Shown here piece after piece: positions 38,735 to 49,930 of a stretch of 64,000 nucleotides of DNA. The notes under the pieces are model-generated. The model did no database searches. It saw only the letters and a list, made by a program, of their open reading frames with translations, and was not told where the DNA came from. Position numbers and translations under genes: made by a program. Every line of letters starts with the position of its first letter. Position 1 is the stretch's first letter. The stretch is from Gambelia wislizenii (Eukaryota; Chordata; Lepidosauria; Squamata; Crotaphytidae). The stretch covers positions 253,521,187 through 253,585,186 of the forward strand of contig JAUMIR010000001.1 of the NCBI GenBank assembly GCA_030847615.1, written 5' to 3'.

Positions 38735-39313
38735 GGAGGTTTTCAGATGACCCTGTTTAAAACATTCTTTTGCTGACATTAAAAAAAACCTAAAACAAAA
38801 CATTTCTATGCCGGCAAAAGAACGCTCTCCCTCCACCACCACCCCGCCCGCACTTACCTTCTTTCCCAGCAAAGGCAGCCCTGGCAAAAAAGAGCCCCAT
38901 TCATTTCCTCATTTGAAATCCCGTGAGACTTTGTTATGCGGGAAATTTAAAAATAAAAACAAAATAAACACATTAAAAAGTTTACACAAGCACCTAAACA
39001 CACTTTAAAGGTCCCAAGTAATCCGGGAAGGGTCATAAAGAGAGCAAAATGTACATGGATGTCCTGATCTCACCCAGAAGTGTTCATGCTGGACCAGCCA
39101 TTCTTGCTGCAGTGACGAGATTTAAATGGCCCAAGGTTTAGCACGCTGGCAATGCTGGCACAAAAGAAGCAGGAGGGAATCTATTGACTGCTTCTGCCAT
39201 CAATAAAAAGGTACGCAGTGGAATGCAAAAGGACGATGTCATCTGATATTGGTATCCTTTTGCGTTCCACTGGCATTGTGATCATGGCACATTTGATGCA
39301 TCTGATAATCTCC
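38735..39313. mobile_element. TIR element inserted in a SINE
   Basis: Starts GGAGGTTTTCAGATGACC and ends GCATCTGATAATCTCC. SINE sequence continues across it, flanked by ATA and TTA, a diverged 3-base duplication. The interior matches 5600-6151 in the same direction (ACACTTTAAAGGTCCCAAGT). Confidence 0.78.
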
Positions 39314-39445
39314 TTAGTCTCCAGAGTCATAGTCCAATGCTCAAATCACTAGACCACACTGGAAAACCCTGTGTTAGGTTCACCTTAGGGTCACCGTAAG
39401 TTGGAAACAACTTGAAGATACACAATGACAACAGTGAACACAGAA
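39314..39445 (+). repeat. SINE 3' portion, interrupted by a MITE
   Basis: Continues with TCTCCAGAGTCATAGTCCAA and ends with the GTTGGAAACAACTTGAAG type 3' signature and an AC-rich tail. Confidence 0.7.
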
Positions 39446-39549
39446 ATTGGTATCAATTATTCTTTTAAAAATCATTACACACCTGCAGGCTGAGGTTGAG
39501 GCATGGCATACTGTATTCTAAAGCAAATGTAAACACTCTCCAAAGAATA

Positions 39550-39782
39550 TACAGTTGTCCCTTCATATTCACTGGGGTTTGGTTCCAGGACCCCCCGTGG
39601 ATACCAAAATCCGTGAATACTCAAGTCCCATTATATGCAATGCATAGCAAAATGGTGTCCCTTATATAAGACAGCAAAATCAAGGTTTGCTTTTTGGATT
39701 ATTATTATTTTAAGAAAAATTTCAAGCCATGGATACTTAAATCCATGGATATCAAATCCATAGATATGGAGGGACAAGTGTA
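39550..39782. mobile_element. Tigger-like MITE (copy 3)
   Basis: Starts TACAGTTGTCCCTTCATATT and ends GGAGGGACAAGTGTA, with TA duplication. It is collinear with the copies at 23361 and 50466. Confidence 0.82.
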
Positions 39783-39984
39783 ATGCAGATTATCATGGAC
39801 AATAAGATCTATATTCATATTTAAGCAGAAATCACCCTCAAAAAGCAAAGGAACACTATATATGCACAAAGGTACTTAATTTAAGATAACAGAGTTAATG
39901 GTGTGTGTGGGGGGGTGCAACCAGCTATGGCAACCAGGCTGGAGTGAAACCCATGTTTATTGTGGACACTGATACATCAACCAA

Positions 39985-40530
39985 CTTGTCTATACGAGGC
40001 AAAAAACCCACAGAGTGCCTCACAGTAATGGCATTTCTCAGCAGCAGAGACTTGTCTTAATGGTGGTTTTGCCCCCTTAAGCCCTCATAAGCTTCACATG
40101 CTGGATGGCAGCTGAGAGTGATTTACTCGTGTTTGCACTTTGCTGCTGCCAAACTTTTTTTTTTTTTTAAATGTCCAAGATGGACTAGAGAGATAGAATT
40201 ATTTTTCAATTAAACAGGATAGGGGGGGAAAAACCACCCATTTTATCACCTTAGCGATCACTTGCTAAGGCAGAAATTCAACATGGCAGCAGTGGGTGCT
40301 TGCCCTGTTAGCAAGCCCTGCCCCTCCCCACACTTGCCTGGCAAATCAGCTTTCTGCTTCCTCTCCTATGGGAAAGCAAATCATATTGAATTGCTTCTCC
40401 CAATGAGCAGGAATGAGCACCCCTCTCTGTTTTTAAAAACAGAGAAAAGCCGCAAAGGCATTGTTTTTGCCATTTTGGGCCCCCTCTTTTAGTATATAGT
40501 GGATTGATGCAGAATCCTATTTAGACATGT
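39985..40530. repeat. Dispersed repeat, TTGTCTATA family
   Basis: CTTGTCTATACGAGGCAAAA, GAGAGTGATTTACTCGTG and CAACATGGCAGCAGTGGGTG define the most continuous copy. The far end near 40530 is unclear. Confidence 0.5.
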
Positions 40531-40714
40531 TTCTACATGTGCTTGCCTGCATTTTAGGATCTGCAGGAGAATCTGGTTTCTCTGCCACCTTCAGCAGTCA
40601 CATTTGGGGATGACAGCAGTGTGGGCCTTCTTGGTAGCTGCTCCCAGCTTGAGAAACTCCATTCCAGGGGAGTCTATGCTGGCTCCCTCTCTGTGATGTG
40701 GCAGCTAAAAATTC

Positions 40715-41306
40715 CAATGCAATTCTAGGCTGCATCAGTAGGAGTGTAGTGTCTAGATCATGGGACGTAATAGTGCCATTCTATTCTGCTTTGGTCAGGC
40801 TTCAGCTGTCCAGTTCTGGGCACCACAATTCAGAAAGGATATTGACAAGTTGGAACATATCCAGAGGAGGGTAACCAAAATGGTTAAAGGTCTGGAAGCC
40901 ATGCCCGATGAGGAGCAGCTTAGGGAGCTGGGTATGTTTAGCCTGGAGAAGAGAAGGCTAAGAAATGACATAATAGCCGTGTTTGAATATTTGAAGGAAT
41001 GTCAAACTGAGGGTGGAGCAAGCTTGTTTTCTGCTGCTCCAGAGATTAGGACATGGAGCAATTGGCTCAAACTACAGAAGAGATTCCACCTAAACATTAG
41101 GAAGAACTTTCTGACAGTAAGAGCTGTTCAGCAATGGAATGTGTTGCCTCGTAGTGTGGTGGAGTCTCCTTCTTTGGAGGTTTTTAAACAAGCTGGATGG
41201 CCATTTGTCAGGAGTGCTTTAATTGTGTATTCCAGCAGGGCAGGGGGTTGGACTAGATAGCCCTTGTGGTCTCTTCCAGCTCTATGATTCTATGATACTA
41301 TGTTAT
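40715..41306 (+). mobile_element. CR1 LINE 3' fragment
   Basis: A 166-codon open stretch (40760-41260) reads as the CR1 ORF2 C-terminus: QFWAPQFRKDIDKLEHIQRR, ELGMFSLEKRRLRNDIIAVF, LNIRKNFLTVRAVQQWNVLP. It is followed by the tail GGTCTCTTCCAGCTCTATGA and repeats of ATTCTATGAT. It is 5'-truncated, so it is not a gene. Confidence 0.9.
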
Positions 41307-41549
41307 CCTTCTGTTGGCAGGCAAGGAAAAACCTTTTTATGCAGGTATGGTTTTGGCAACTGACTGGAGTTTGAAGAAGGGGCTTCTAACAGGTGTGGTG
41401 CACTTTTTTCTACCTTCTTGCAACTCCATTTCAAGCCCTGTTAAATTCTGTTATCAATTTGAAACTACTATAAAATGTTATACCAATGGTACCTGACACC
41501 AATAAAGCTAGATAAAATGTATAAAACAGGCAAAACTAAGTGCTGGAAA

Positions 41550-41905
41550 GATGGTTAAGGGGCAATATGATAGCCCTGTTTAAGTATTTTAAAGGGGTGT
41601 CACATTGAGGATGGAGCAAGCTTGTTTTCTGCTGCTCCAGAGACTAGAACATGGAAGAATGGATGCAAGCTCCAGGAACAGAGATTCCACCTCAACATGA
41701 GGAGGAACTTTTTGACAGTAAGAGCTGTTTGGCAGTGGAACACACTCCCTTTGAGAGTGGTGGGGTCTCGTTCCTTGGAGGTCTTTAAACAGAGGCTGGG
41801 TGGCCATGTCAGGGATGCTTTGATTGTGTATTCCTGAATGGCAGGGGTTGGACTGGATGGCCCTCGTGGTCTCTTCCAACTCTACAGTTCTATGATTCTA
41901 TGAAG
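41550..41905 (+). mobile_element. CR1 LINE 3' fragment, second tandem copy
   Basis: Same orientation and content as the copy ending at 41306, about 245 bases downstream (peptide LNMRRNFLTVRAVWQWNTLP, tail CTACAGTTCTATGATTCTAT). It is independently truncated, starting further 3' than its neighbour. Confidence 0.88.
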
Positions 41906-42099
41906 AAATGAATGGCTCTTTCTTTCACATGTGGCAGAATTGCACTGTGGCCAAGAAATTCTTGGGTGGCGGGGGGAATCACCATCAAATAACAGAAATC
42001 ATAGGTGTCAATTTTGAAATATTTATTTAATATTTAATAAATATTTAGTTAATAAATTTAATAAATTTATTTATTTAATAATTTAATAAAATATTTAAT

Positions 42100-42795
42100 A
42101 ATAATTTATTTAATAAATATGGTTACCAAAACAGATGAGAAAATTGAGACAAAACACTGGAAAACATTACTGTATAAAATGACAGCTGCTAGGGTACTTT
42201 ATGCACAAAAATGGAAAGTCAAAGAGACTCCAACAACAGAAGATAGGTTAATAAAACATGATGGACTTAGATAAACTAACATGATGGACTTAGATAAACT
42301 AACAGCATGAATAAGTGAAAGAACAACAAACCAAATAGAAGAAGACTGGGAACTGGTAATACTGTACTGCAATGGAAAAATAAATGGGATATTTAAGCAG
42401 CATAGATGATATGTATGAGATGGATAGAATTTGACAATGAAGTTAGATGATAGAAAAACAACTAAAAGTATAGAGAATTGGAAAATTCTCACCCCGCTGT
42501 GGAGAGAGAAATGGGGGAAAATAGCAACAATGAGTATTGAATAAAGTAGCATCCAAATTAATTGTAATAAGGAGAAAATAGAAGGAAATGGATTATAGAA
42601 AGAAGGGGGAGCATTATTATGTGGAAATCAACACTTGACGGGAAGAAAGAAGGAAGTATTTTGTTATTGTTGTTGTTTTTGTTGATGTGTGTGTAGATGA
42701 TGGTTTATGTAAATAGTGTGTAATTTTGTTTGTGGAATTGTATGTTCTTTATATGTATTTTATGTTTTTATGTTTTATTAATAAAAAACAGGGGG
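42100..42795 (+). mobile_element. L1-type LINE 3' fragment (ORF2 C-terminus and 3' UTR)
   Basis: From 42177 one frame reads KMTAARVLYAQKWKVKETPT followed by TEDRLIK, the tail of L1 ORF2. An AT-rich 3' UTR follows with GTTTTATTAATAAAAAAC at the end. A 23-base direct duplication at about 42277-42301 breaks the reading frame. It is 5'-truncated and inactive. Confidence 0.75.
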
Positions 42796-43715
42796 GAAAT
42801 ATAATGCAAATAAATAAGAGACACCATCTCGTTGAACAGATCTGAAGTTAAAATATATAGGGGAAATAAAAGGAAAGTGAATATATCACACCAAACTGAA
42901 AATCAGTTAAAAAATAAATGAGAATTCCAACAAATTAGGCAGGATGAAGGCAAAACATGCAAGGAGAAGTCATAAGGAAGAATGAATACAGTAGTAGGAA
43001 AGCAAATGTACTAAGAATAGAAATGAGCAGCAAATATTGTATACCTTCCTTGCAGTACTTTTATTGATTTTTATTTATTTATTTTGTTACATAAGAAAAA
43101 AGTTAGAGGAAAATATTGACTGTATATATTGCATTATATGATATTTGTAAAAAGTCATGTAACTCAATTTTTTTTAAAAAAAAATCTGTTATCAGCTCAG
43201 GGTACCTACCTCCTTCCTTAAAGCAATTCTGCACAAACATCTAGGTCTTATAGCTTCCTTATCAGCCCAAGTTTTGTACTTAAGTGATATGATGTGAATC
43301 AAAGCATCCTTATCACCAACTGAAGCAGGAGAGTATTTTTTTAAAAAATGGGCTTTGCCTTACAGCTGGCAAAAAGCCACATCACACAAATCTAGAACTG
43401 TGCCAAATCCTTAAAAGTAGAGGATTGCCTGAAACTTCCAGAAAGTAGTAACAGCCTAAACTGCAGGACATCTGTAGAGAAACTGCAACCATGCTGTAAA
43501 AAAAAGCAAAAATGGCCATACCGACTAGGGCATGCTGGTGCCTGAAGTCCAAAAAACTAACTTTTTCAAGTTCTAGTCCTTTGGGCATCCAAAGTCAAAG
43601 GAGTAGTAGGAGAATACCTGGAGGAAAGGAGGGGGGGGTCTTCCCTGATACTGGCTCATCAGATCCCATGTCATGCTGTAGGTGCAAAGTCCAAGACCAG
43701 CTCTGTCAAAACACA

Positions 43716-45340
43716 GGACATTATCAGACTAGTGTCTAAAAATGCTGTAATTCTGTGATTGAGGAAAGTGGAAACATAGTGGCATGATTACAGTAATTAT
43801 TGCCACGGAATTATTGCACAACCACAACTAGCAATTTAAGAACCATATTGAAGCTCACGCTGTAGTAACACTTGTCATCGCATTGCCTTGTAATTACAGA
43901 GTACTAATGTCTCTTGCTGGCCAGCACATGAGCCTTTAAGATAAATTTTCTATTACTTCCACAATTTTGCATGGGCAATATGGATGTAACTTCAGTGGGT
44001 GGGAAAGAAAGGGCTTAAAACCTGAATTTCTGTTGGAAGGAAAAGAAGTCCAGAAGAAAAGAAGCAGAATGGGAAAGAAAGGGCTTAAAACCTTGCTTTC
44101 TATAAGAAGGAAAAGAAGTTCAGAGGAAAAGAAGTTGGGTGGGAAAGAAAGGGCTTAAAACCTTGCTTTCTATTGGATGGAAAAGAAGTCCAGAGGAAAA
44201 GAAGCAGGGGGGGGTTAAAGCATTGTTTCTATTGGAAGGAAAAGAAATCCATAGGAAAAGAAGTGTGGTGGGAAAGAAAGGGCTTAAAACTTTGCTTTCT
44301 ATTGGAAGGAAAAGAAGTCCAGAGGAAAAGAAGTGGGGTGGGAAACAAAAAGTTTAATCCTTGCTTTCTATTGGAAGGGAAAGAAGTCCAGAGGAAAAGA
44401 AGTGGGGTGGGAAACAAAAAGTTTAATCCTTGCTTTCTATTGGAAGGGAAAGAAGTCCAGAGGAAAAGAAGTGGAGTGGGAAACAAAAAGTTTAATCCTT
44501 GCTTTCTATTGGAAGGGAAAGAAGTCCAGAGGAAAAGAAGTGGAGTGGGAAACAAAAAGTTTAATCCTTGCTTTCTATTGGAAGGGAAAGAAGTCCAGAG
44601 GAAAAGAAGTGGGGTGGGAAACAAAAAGTTTAATCCTTGCTTTCTATTGGAAGGGAAAGAAGTCCAGAGGAAAAGAAGTGGAGTGGGAAACAAAAAGTTT
44701 AATCCTTGCTTTCTATTGGAAGGAAAAGAAGTCCAGAGGAAAAGAAGTGGGGTGGGAAACAAAAAGTTTAATCCTTGCTTTCTATTGGAAGGGAAAGAAG
44801 TCCAGAGGAAAAGAAGTGGGGTGGGAAACAAAAAGTTTAATCCTTGCTTTCTATTGGAAGGGAAAGAAGTCCAGAGGAAAAGAAGTGGGGTGGGAAACAA
44901 AAAGTTTAATCCTTGCTTTCTATTGGAAGGGAAAGAAGTCCAGAGGAAAAGAAGTGGAGTGGGAAACAAAAAGTTTAATCCTTGCTTTCTATTGGAAGGG
45001 AAAGAAGTCCAGAGGAAAAGAAATGGGGTGGGAAAGAAAGGGCTTAAAGCATTGCTTTTAACTGGAAGGATAAACAAAGTTCAGAGGGGACAGTCCACCC
45101 ATTCACAATGGAATTGTGTGATTGCAGCAGGTCATGATTATTGCATGCTCATCAATATTGTGAAAAGTGCAATATTGAGGGCTATAGATGTCTTTTGCCT
45201 GTCAATGAAAAGTGGCGCCTAATTAACAGATGAAGTAAGGACAAAGCACAGGAAGAGGGGGATGTTGTGCGATAACAGGAGCCCATTTGTGCTACTATCT
45301 CATTGTAGTTGCATGATTTCAGCCTCATGTATTAATGTCC
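43716..45340. mobile_element. TIR element (ACA target duplication) enlarged by an internal minisatellite
   Basis: Left end GGACATTATCAGACTAGTG and right end TGTATTAATGTCC are flanked by ACA (43713-43715, 45341-45343). The left 100 bases match 26477 onward and the right 200 bases match 26880-27088, so it is the same family. Between them sits a 69-bp tandem array of about 1.1 kb absent from the relatives. No real gene: the long frames here result from a repeat unit divisible by three. Confidence 0.85.
43995..45075. repeat. 69-bp minisatellite, about 15-16 units
   Basis: The unit contains GGGAAACAAAAAGTTTAATC, CTTGCTTTCTATTGGAAGGG and AAAGAAGTCCAGAGGAAAAG. Spacing of landmarks at 44342, 44411 and 44480 gives exactly 69 bases. 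About ten central units (44340-45020) are almost identical, differing mainly by GTGGGG versus GTGGAG. Outer units at both ends carry an older variant with GGGCTTAAAACC. Because 69 is a multiple of three, several frames stay open on both strands. Confidence 0.95.
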
Positions 45341-45639
45341 ACAGATTCAGGCAACTGCCTGAGGTAACAAGCTGTGGCGGGGGGAGGGAATGGGAAAAGG
45401 TGCTATAAGACAGCACTGTATGTGTCTACCCAGAGAGAACGTGATATCCTGCTGCCCTCAGATGCAGTGGAGAATGTTGTCCTGTCGCCAATGGTGAGAT
45501 AAGATGCAACTTGCCAGTCTGGTTGGCTTCTGTCCATGTGAGTTGGGACCATCTTGTCCTTTACTTCAGGCAGCAAACTTTTCTTGGAGAACCCTGGCAA
45601 TGTCACAAAAATGAAGGCCAGCAATGTATAGTTGCTAGG

Positions 45640-45830
45640 AGTTGGGAGTCCCAGTTTCAGATCTTTACTCAGTCACAAAAACTCACAGTTTAGGCCAGTC
45701 ACACAGACTCTCAAGCTGGTCTACTTTACAAGGGTATTGTGAGGTACACCAGGGAAAGATAGAATCATGTGCATCACCCAAAATTTCTTAGAGGAAGGGT
45801 GGGATATAAATGTTGCTTGTAGAGTTTGAG
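45640..45830 (+). repeat. MIR-like SINE / LINE 3' tail
   Basis: A diverged SINE-like block ends in GGAAGGGTGGGATATAAATG, a 3' tail form also seen at 25240-25265, 37480-37515 and 50945-50990. Family assignment is tentative. Confidence 0.4.
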
Positions 45831-46200
45831 TATATAAAGCTGCCTTATAACACTAAGTCAAGCCATTGGTCCATCTAGCTCAGTATTGGAAGATGTTCAC
45901 CAGAATCCTGCTCACGTTGATTTCAGGAAAGGAACCTGGGATCCCTTCTGTGGACAAAATATTCTCTCTCTCTCTCTGCTTTTGAACAATGGTCTTCTTC
46001 AACCATTCCTAAATGCAACAAAGTTGATCTTTTAAAGTAGGCTGGAGGTACATCCAGGCTGATTAAAAAGTCCCAGTTTTTGTTTCTGCTCTTTCCAATT
46101 TTATACTAGATTAAAATAAACCAACCTGGGAAGCTGGTATTTTTTAAAAATCTCTGATCATACTAGGAGCTGAAAGAAAATATTCTGGGATAAACAAAAT

Positions 46201-46407
46201 GGAGATTTTCAGACCGCGTTTTACCGTGGCAACCACCGTGATTAAAATATGGCTCTGAGGCTTCCGAAGCTTCACGGAAGTGACACAGATGGTTTCGGGA
46301 GAGGGACGGCGTCGTCCGAAAACAACCCTCTGCCGCGCAAGACTGCCGTCCCTCTCCTGGAAGCTCCTCCCGCATGAGCCATGGTAAAACGCGGTCTGAA
46401 AATCTCC
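46201..46407. mobile_element. Short TIR MITE, 207 bp, AAT target duplication
   Basis: Perfect 25-base terminal inverted repeat starting GGAGATTTTCAGACCGCGTT. AAT lies on both sides (46198-46200, 46408-46410). The internal block GACGGCGTCGTCCGAAAACA links it to the palindromic MITEs in this window. Confidence 0.88.
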
Positions 46408-46689
46408 AATGTGTATGGCTCTCCAAAATAAAATTGGAAAGAACAGGGACAACGTCTGGGATTTTCTGATCTTTTTAATCAGTCTGGATGCACCCTGAGT
46501 TAAACTCTCAGACTTTGAAAACCCTAACAGAACCTATGCGCTAGAATTTAAATAACAAAGCAAAGTCAAAGGCAGTTATAAAGCAATGCAGCTGAGTATG
46601 CCGAGTAAGCAAGAAGCTCCATAGGATAGGCAAAAGATGTCCAAGACTAAAGTTTAAACAGTAATTATATTTTTAGCCTGCTTTTCCAC

Positions 46690-46880
46690 CATGAATTGGA
46701 GAGGGTGCACATAGTTCTTTCTCTGATTCCCATTTTAACCTCACAACAAGCTTGTGAAGTAGGTTAGACCATGAGAGAGTGACTGGCCCCAAATTGTCCA
46801 GTCAGCTAAACAGCTGGGCAGAAATTTGAATCTAGTCTCTCCACTCCTGACCTCCAATGCTCATACCACACAAACATCTA
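46690..46880 (+). repeat. MIR-like SINE
   Basis: Shows the order expected of a MIR core: a CAACAAGCTTGTGAAGTAGG segment, then AGAGTGACTGGCCCCAAATT, then a diverged tail ending near CTCATACCACAC. It is old and diverged. Confidence 0.5.
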
Positions 46881-46884
46881 GAAT

Positions 46885-47815
46885 GGACTCACTGCTAGGC
46901 AATATCACTCCACATTTGTACCCAGACCTGTGAATTAGTATTGTTACCTGGCTGACCTTTGCTAATTATGAATTAACTGCTCCAGAATTCCAAGACTTAC
47001 ATCAGGTCTTTAGAGATGCATTTTCTGATGTGATCTACTGCTATCAGAACTGGAACAGAATATACCCATATTAAGTAGTTTATTGCATAGAATGTTGAAA
47101 CTGCTCTCAGGACAACTGTCTCAATAAGGGGATAGGATGGTCATGATGTTTTATTGTTTGTTTAATTACTCAGTTAAACCTTAAAGTAAGGGGAGTGAAG
47201 CACATACATGCATGCTCAGGTTTGCCTCAAAAACTGTGCATGTTTTGTAACAGCTCGTGTTGAATGAAAACCTCTTTAAGTATTCCAAGCATTTGAGATG
47301 AATGCTCAAAAGCCCCTCCCCTCCCCAGACAATCTAAAAAGACACAGCACAAAATGGAAAAGGCATGGGAAAGAAAGAGGAAAACAACAAGTAGTTTTTA
47401 GCTATTGCTGATGAAATGACTCTGCTTTCCATCTCATCTCTCTCTTTTCCAGGCTAATGGTATGGCTGCTGTGGTGGCAGTTGAGGGAGGAGCCCTCACA
47501 ATGGAGTTCCATCAGTTGGGCTGATGCAATGGCCCAGTTTCCTGTGTCATGGTCTTCCTTGTCTTTCCAAAGGGAGTGGATGTGACTTCAGAGTATAACC
47601 TGAACTGAGGAGTAGAGGGAAATGTAGGCAACCCCAGCACTGCTGGTCACATGTCAGGGAGGACATTTCCCTTGCCTGAGGATAGCTTTGGAAATCTACT
47701 TCCCTAGTGAAGCCTCCCTTTATTGGCCTCCCTCCCTTCCCAAAGGAGAGCAGGAATTGTTTGGGAAAAGGAGGGCTGGCTAAGAACAGAGTTGGAGGCT
47801 GAAGTCTACTTTGGA
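46885..47815. other. Apparently unique DNA, nothing recognised
   Basis: A 126-codon minus frame at 47547-47927 overlaps the repeat 47818-48180 and shows no family features. Confidence 0.45.
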
Positions 47816-47817
47816 AT

Positions 47818-48180
47818 CCATACCCTCCATCTGTCCCAATTTGGCAAGGACACTCCCAGTTAATCCTCTGTTGCCTCACTTTCCCAGTGGCTTTTAAAAT
47901 GTCCCATTTTCTCTTTTCTCCTCTCACTTTCCCCCATTGTCCTCAGCATACTTCATTTGTTGAAAACTGGATTCAAAGTTCAAAAGTAGCTTGCACTCAA
48001 TTAACTCAGAAGGAGGTGAGAGATGAGGAGGGGGAATTTTGCCCTTGGCTGTGGCAAAAACCAACTGCTGCAGCCTCTCCTAACTTTCTTCTGCATTGAT
48101 AACTTTTGCCATCTTGACCACACCCTAAAGTTGCTTGTCCACACATATTCTGGATTTCATTGGTGAAATACTATATGTGT
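47818..48180 (+). repeat. Unclassified dispersed repeat, uninterrupted copy
   Basis: Matches 19555-20130 in order and orientation but has no MITE between TTGTTGAAAACTGGATT and CAAAGTTCAAAAGTAGC. It therefore shows what the empty site looked like. Confidence 0.7.
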
Positions 48181-48236
48181 GGGAGTGTGGGAAACAGGCT
48201 CAAGACTGAAGAGATCTGATTAGAAAGGGTCTAGGT

Positions 48237-48619
48237 CAGTGGCTCTTAACTTTTTCTTTACCAGGGACCCCCTTTAAATATCTTTTGTTGCCATAGTCCC
48301 CCAAGACTTAACTCAAAATTTAAAACAACAACAACAATAATAGTAATACAGTTACACCATCCATTAAACCTTTCCTCGGAGGCACTGGTGGGGAAGGGAA
48401 GACTTTTCTCCTGCTTCTTCCTGCAAGTTTGTGGCTGGAGCTGATTGAACTGCAGTGCACAAGCCAAGTCAGCCAGCCAGCCTTTGCCTTGGCTCCTGTC
48501 ATGTAGCCACTCCACTGCAAGGAGGAAGTGGGCCAAGCAGCCTTCAAGCCTTCGCGGACCCCCTTGTGAGGACAGCATGGCCTTCTGGGGGTTCCTGGAC
48601 CACAGGTTAAGAACCACTG
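48237..48619. mobile_element. hAT (Charlie-like) MITE, 383 bp, 8-bp target duplication
   Basis: Begins CAGTGGCTCTTAAC and ends GTTAAGAACCACTG, the terminal repeat style of hAT-Charlie elements. A perfect 8-base duplication GTCTAGGT lies at 48229-48236 and 48620-48627. No transposase. Confidence 0.92.
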
Positions 48620-49567
48620 GTCTAGGTATAATGGACTGGAGGGCAGTGGAGCTTGCCTTTTGAATCCCTCCTATTTAGGAATTGTTCTGCTGAGATTTAT
48701 TTTTCAAAAAAAAGTCATTACCATACCAAAAGGCTCACAACATAAATATCATTGAGACGGGGGAGGATGGAGAGGGAGGTGAGAAAATGCAAGTGTATGC
48801 TTTGTATCATGTGAAGGGGGTCACTCACACTTTGAAAGTACAATGTACAGTGTATCACCAAAATTTTGAAAGTTCCCTTTTGCAACTACCACTGCCAGAA
48901 TCCCCCGGCCAGCATGGGGTTTCTGGAAGCTGTAGCCCAAAACATGTCAGAGCTCTGTTCTTCACTAGGGAAACTTGGGCCTGCCCACCACAGGCTGCCA
49001 ATTATCTGTCAATTGATGTTTGGTGAGGCAATGTGGTATCATGTCTTACGTCTTCTGGCTTGTTTATCACAGGAGGCATGTTATCTTGTTCTTCGTTTGC
49101 CTTTGGGTTTCTCAGAATGGGAGGCAGAAAGAAACTTTTCCAGTAGGTCAGCAGCTAAATCTGTTTACACTGAAAGCACTAGTCTTAGGCAGAAACTAGG
49201 TGTGAAGTTAAATGAGTGAATATAGGTCATGGGCTCATTGTCTGGTATGTAAGTAGCAGCGGGGAGGAGGCTTGAGTCCATCTCTTTCTCTGCCTGCGAT
49301 GGTCCAGACAAAGATATTGTCTCTGAAACTGCCTCTTACATTTCAAGGGGGGCAGTTACATGTCAGAATAAAGTGCATGAAATTCCGGATTTCTGTCCTT
49401 TCACACCAGTAGTGGATAGTTCATATGATTTATTTCTAAACTGAAAAATCCAGTGAGTTTCACCTTCCAACATTCATACAGACAAAGGTGAGGGGCCATG
49501 GCCTCCAGATCACTATCATTAAAGCCAGGCAGGAGGCGGGGAGAAAGCAAGGAGGGGGGCAGTGTGA

Positions 49568-49930
49568 GGGGGAAAGAGACCATAAGTAATGCCAAAGGAG
49601 AGAAGGAAAGCAGCCGACATCCCTGCCAGCGCGCGCAACACACACACAAAAGAACAATTGATCGAAGCAGCTGAGATTCCTTTTCTCTACAATCCAGCTG
49701 AGCAGACTCCTTCAAAGAGACTGTAAATAATGACAAAGGAGGGAAGGAAAGCAGCTGAGATCGAAACAGCTGAGATTCCTTTTCTCTGCAATCCAGCTGA
49801 GCAGACTCCTCTCTGTCTCTCCTCTCTCTCTCTCTCTCCCAGCGCACGCACACACACATGCACGCACACACAAAAGGATGATCGAGCGATCAGCCGGTTG
49901 GAGCAGATCACTCTCTCTCTCTCATACACA
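49568..49930. repeat. Locally duplicated CpG-, CT- and CA-rich block
   Basis: The phrase AGCTGAGATTCCTTTTCTCT plus about 35 more bases occurs at 49667 and 49767. AAAGGAGGGAAGGAAAGCAGC occurs near 49590 (variant) and 49735, and CCAGCGC with CACACACAAAAG near 49627 and 49839. This is a rearranged tandem duplication containing CT and CA microsatellites. A promoter or retroelement 5' UTR is possible; nothing coding is seen. Confidence 0.6.

Noticed and set aside
44173..45222. 349-codon plus-strand and 282-codon minus-strand frames made of a 23-residue repeat
   Set aside because: The repeat unit is 69 bases, a multiple of three, so open frames arise automatically on both strands. No start context, no non-repeat domain, and it lies inside a transposon-borne minisatellite.
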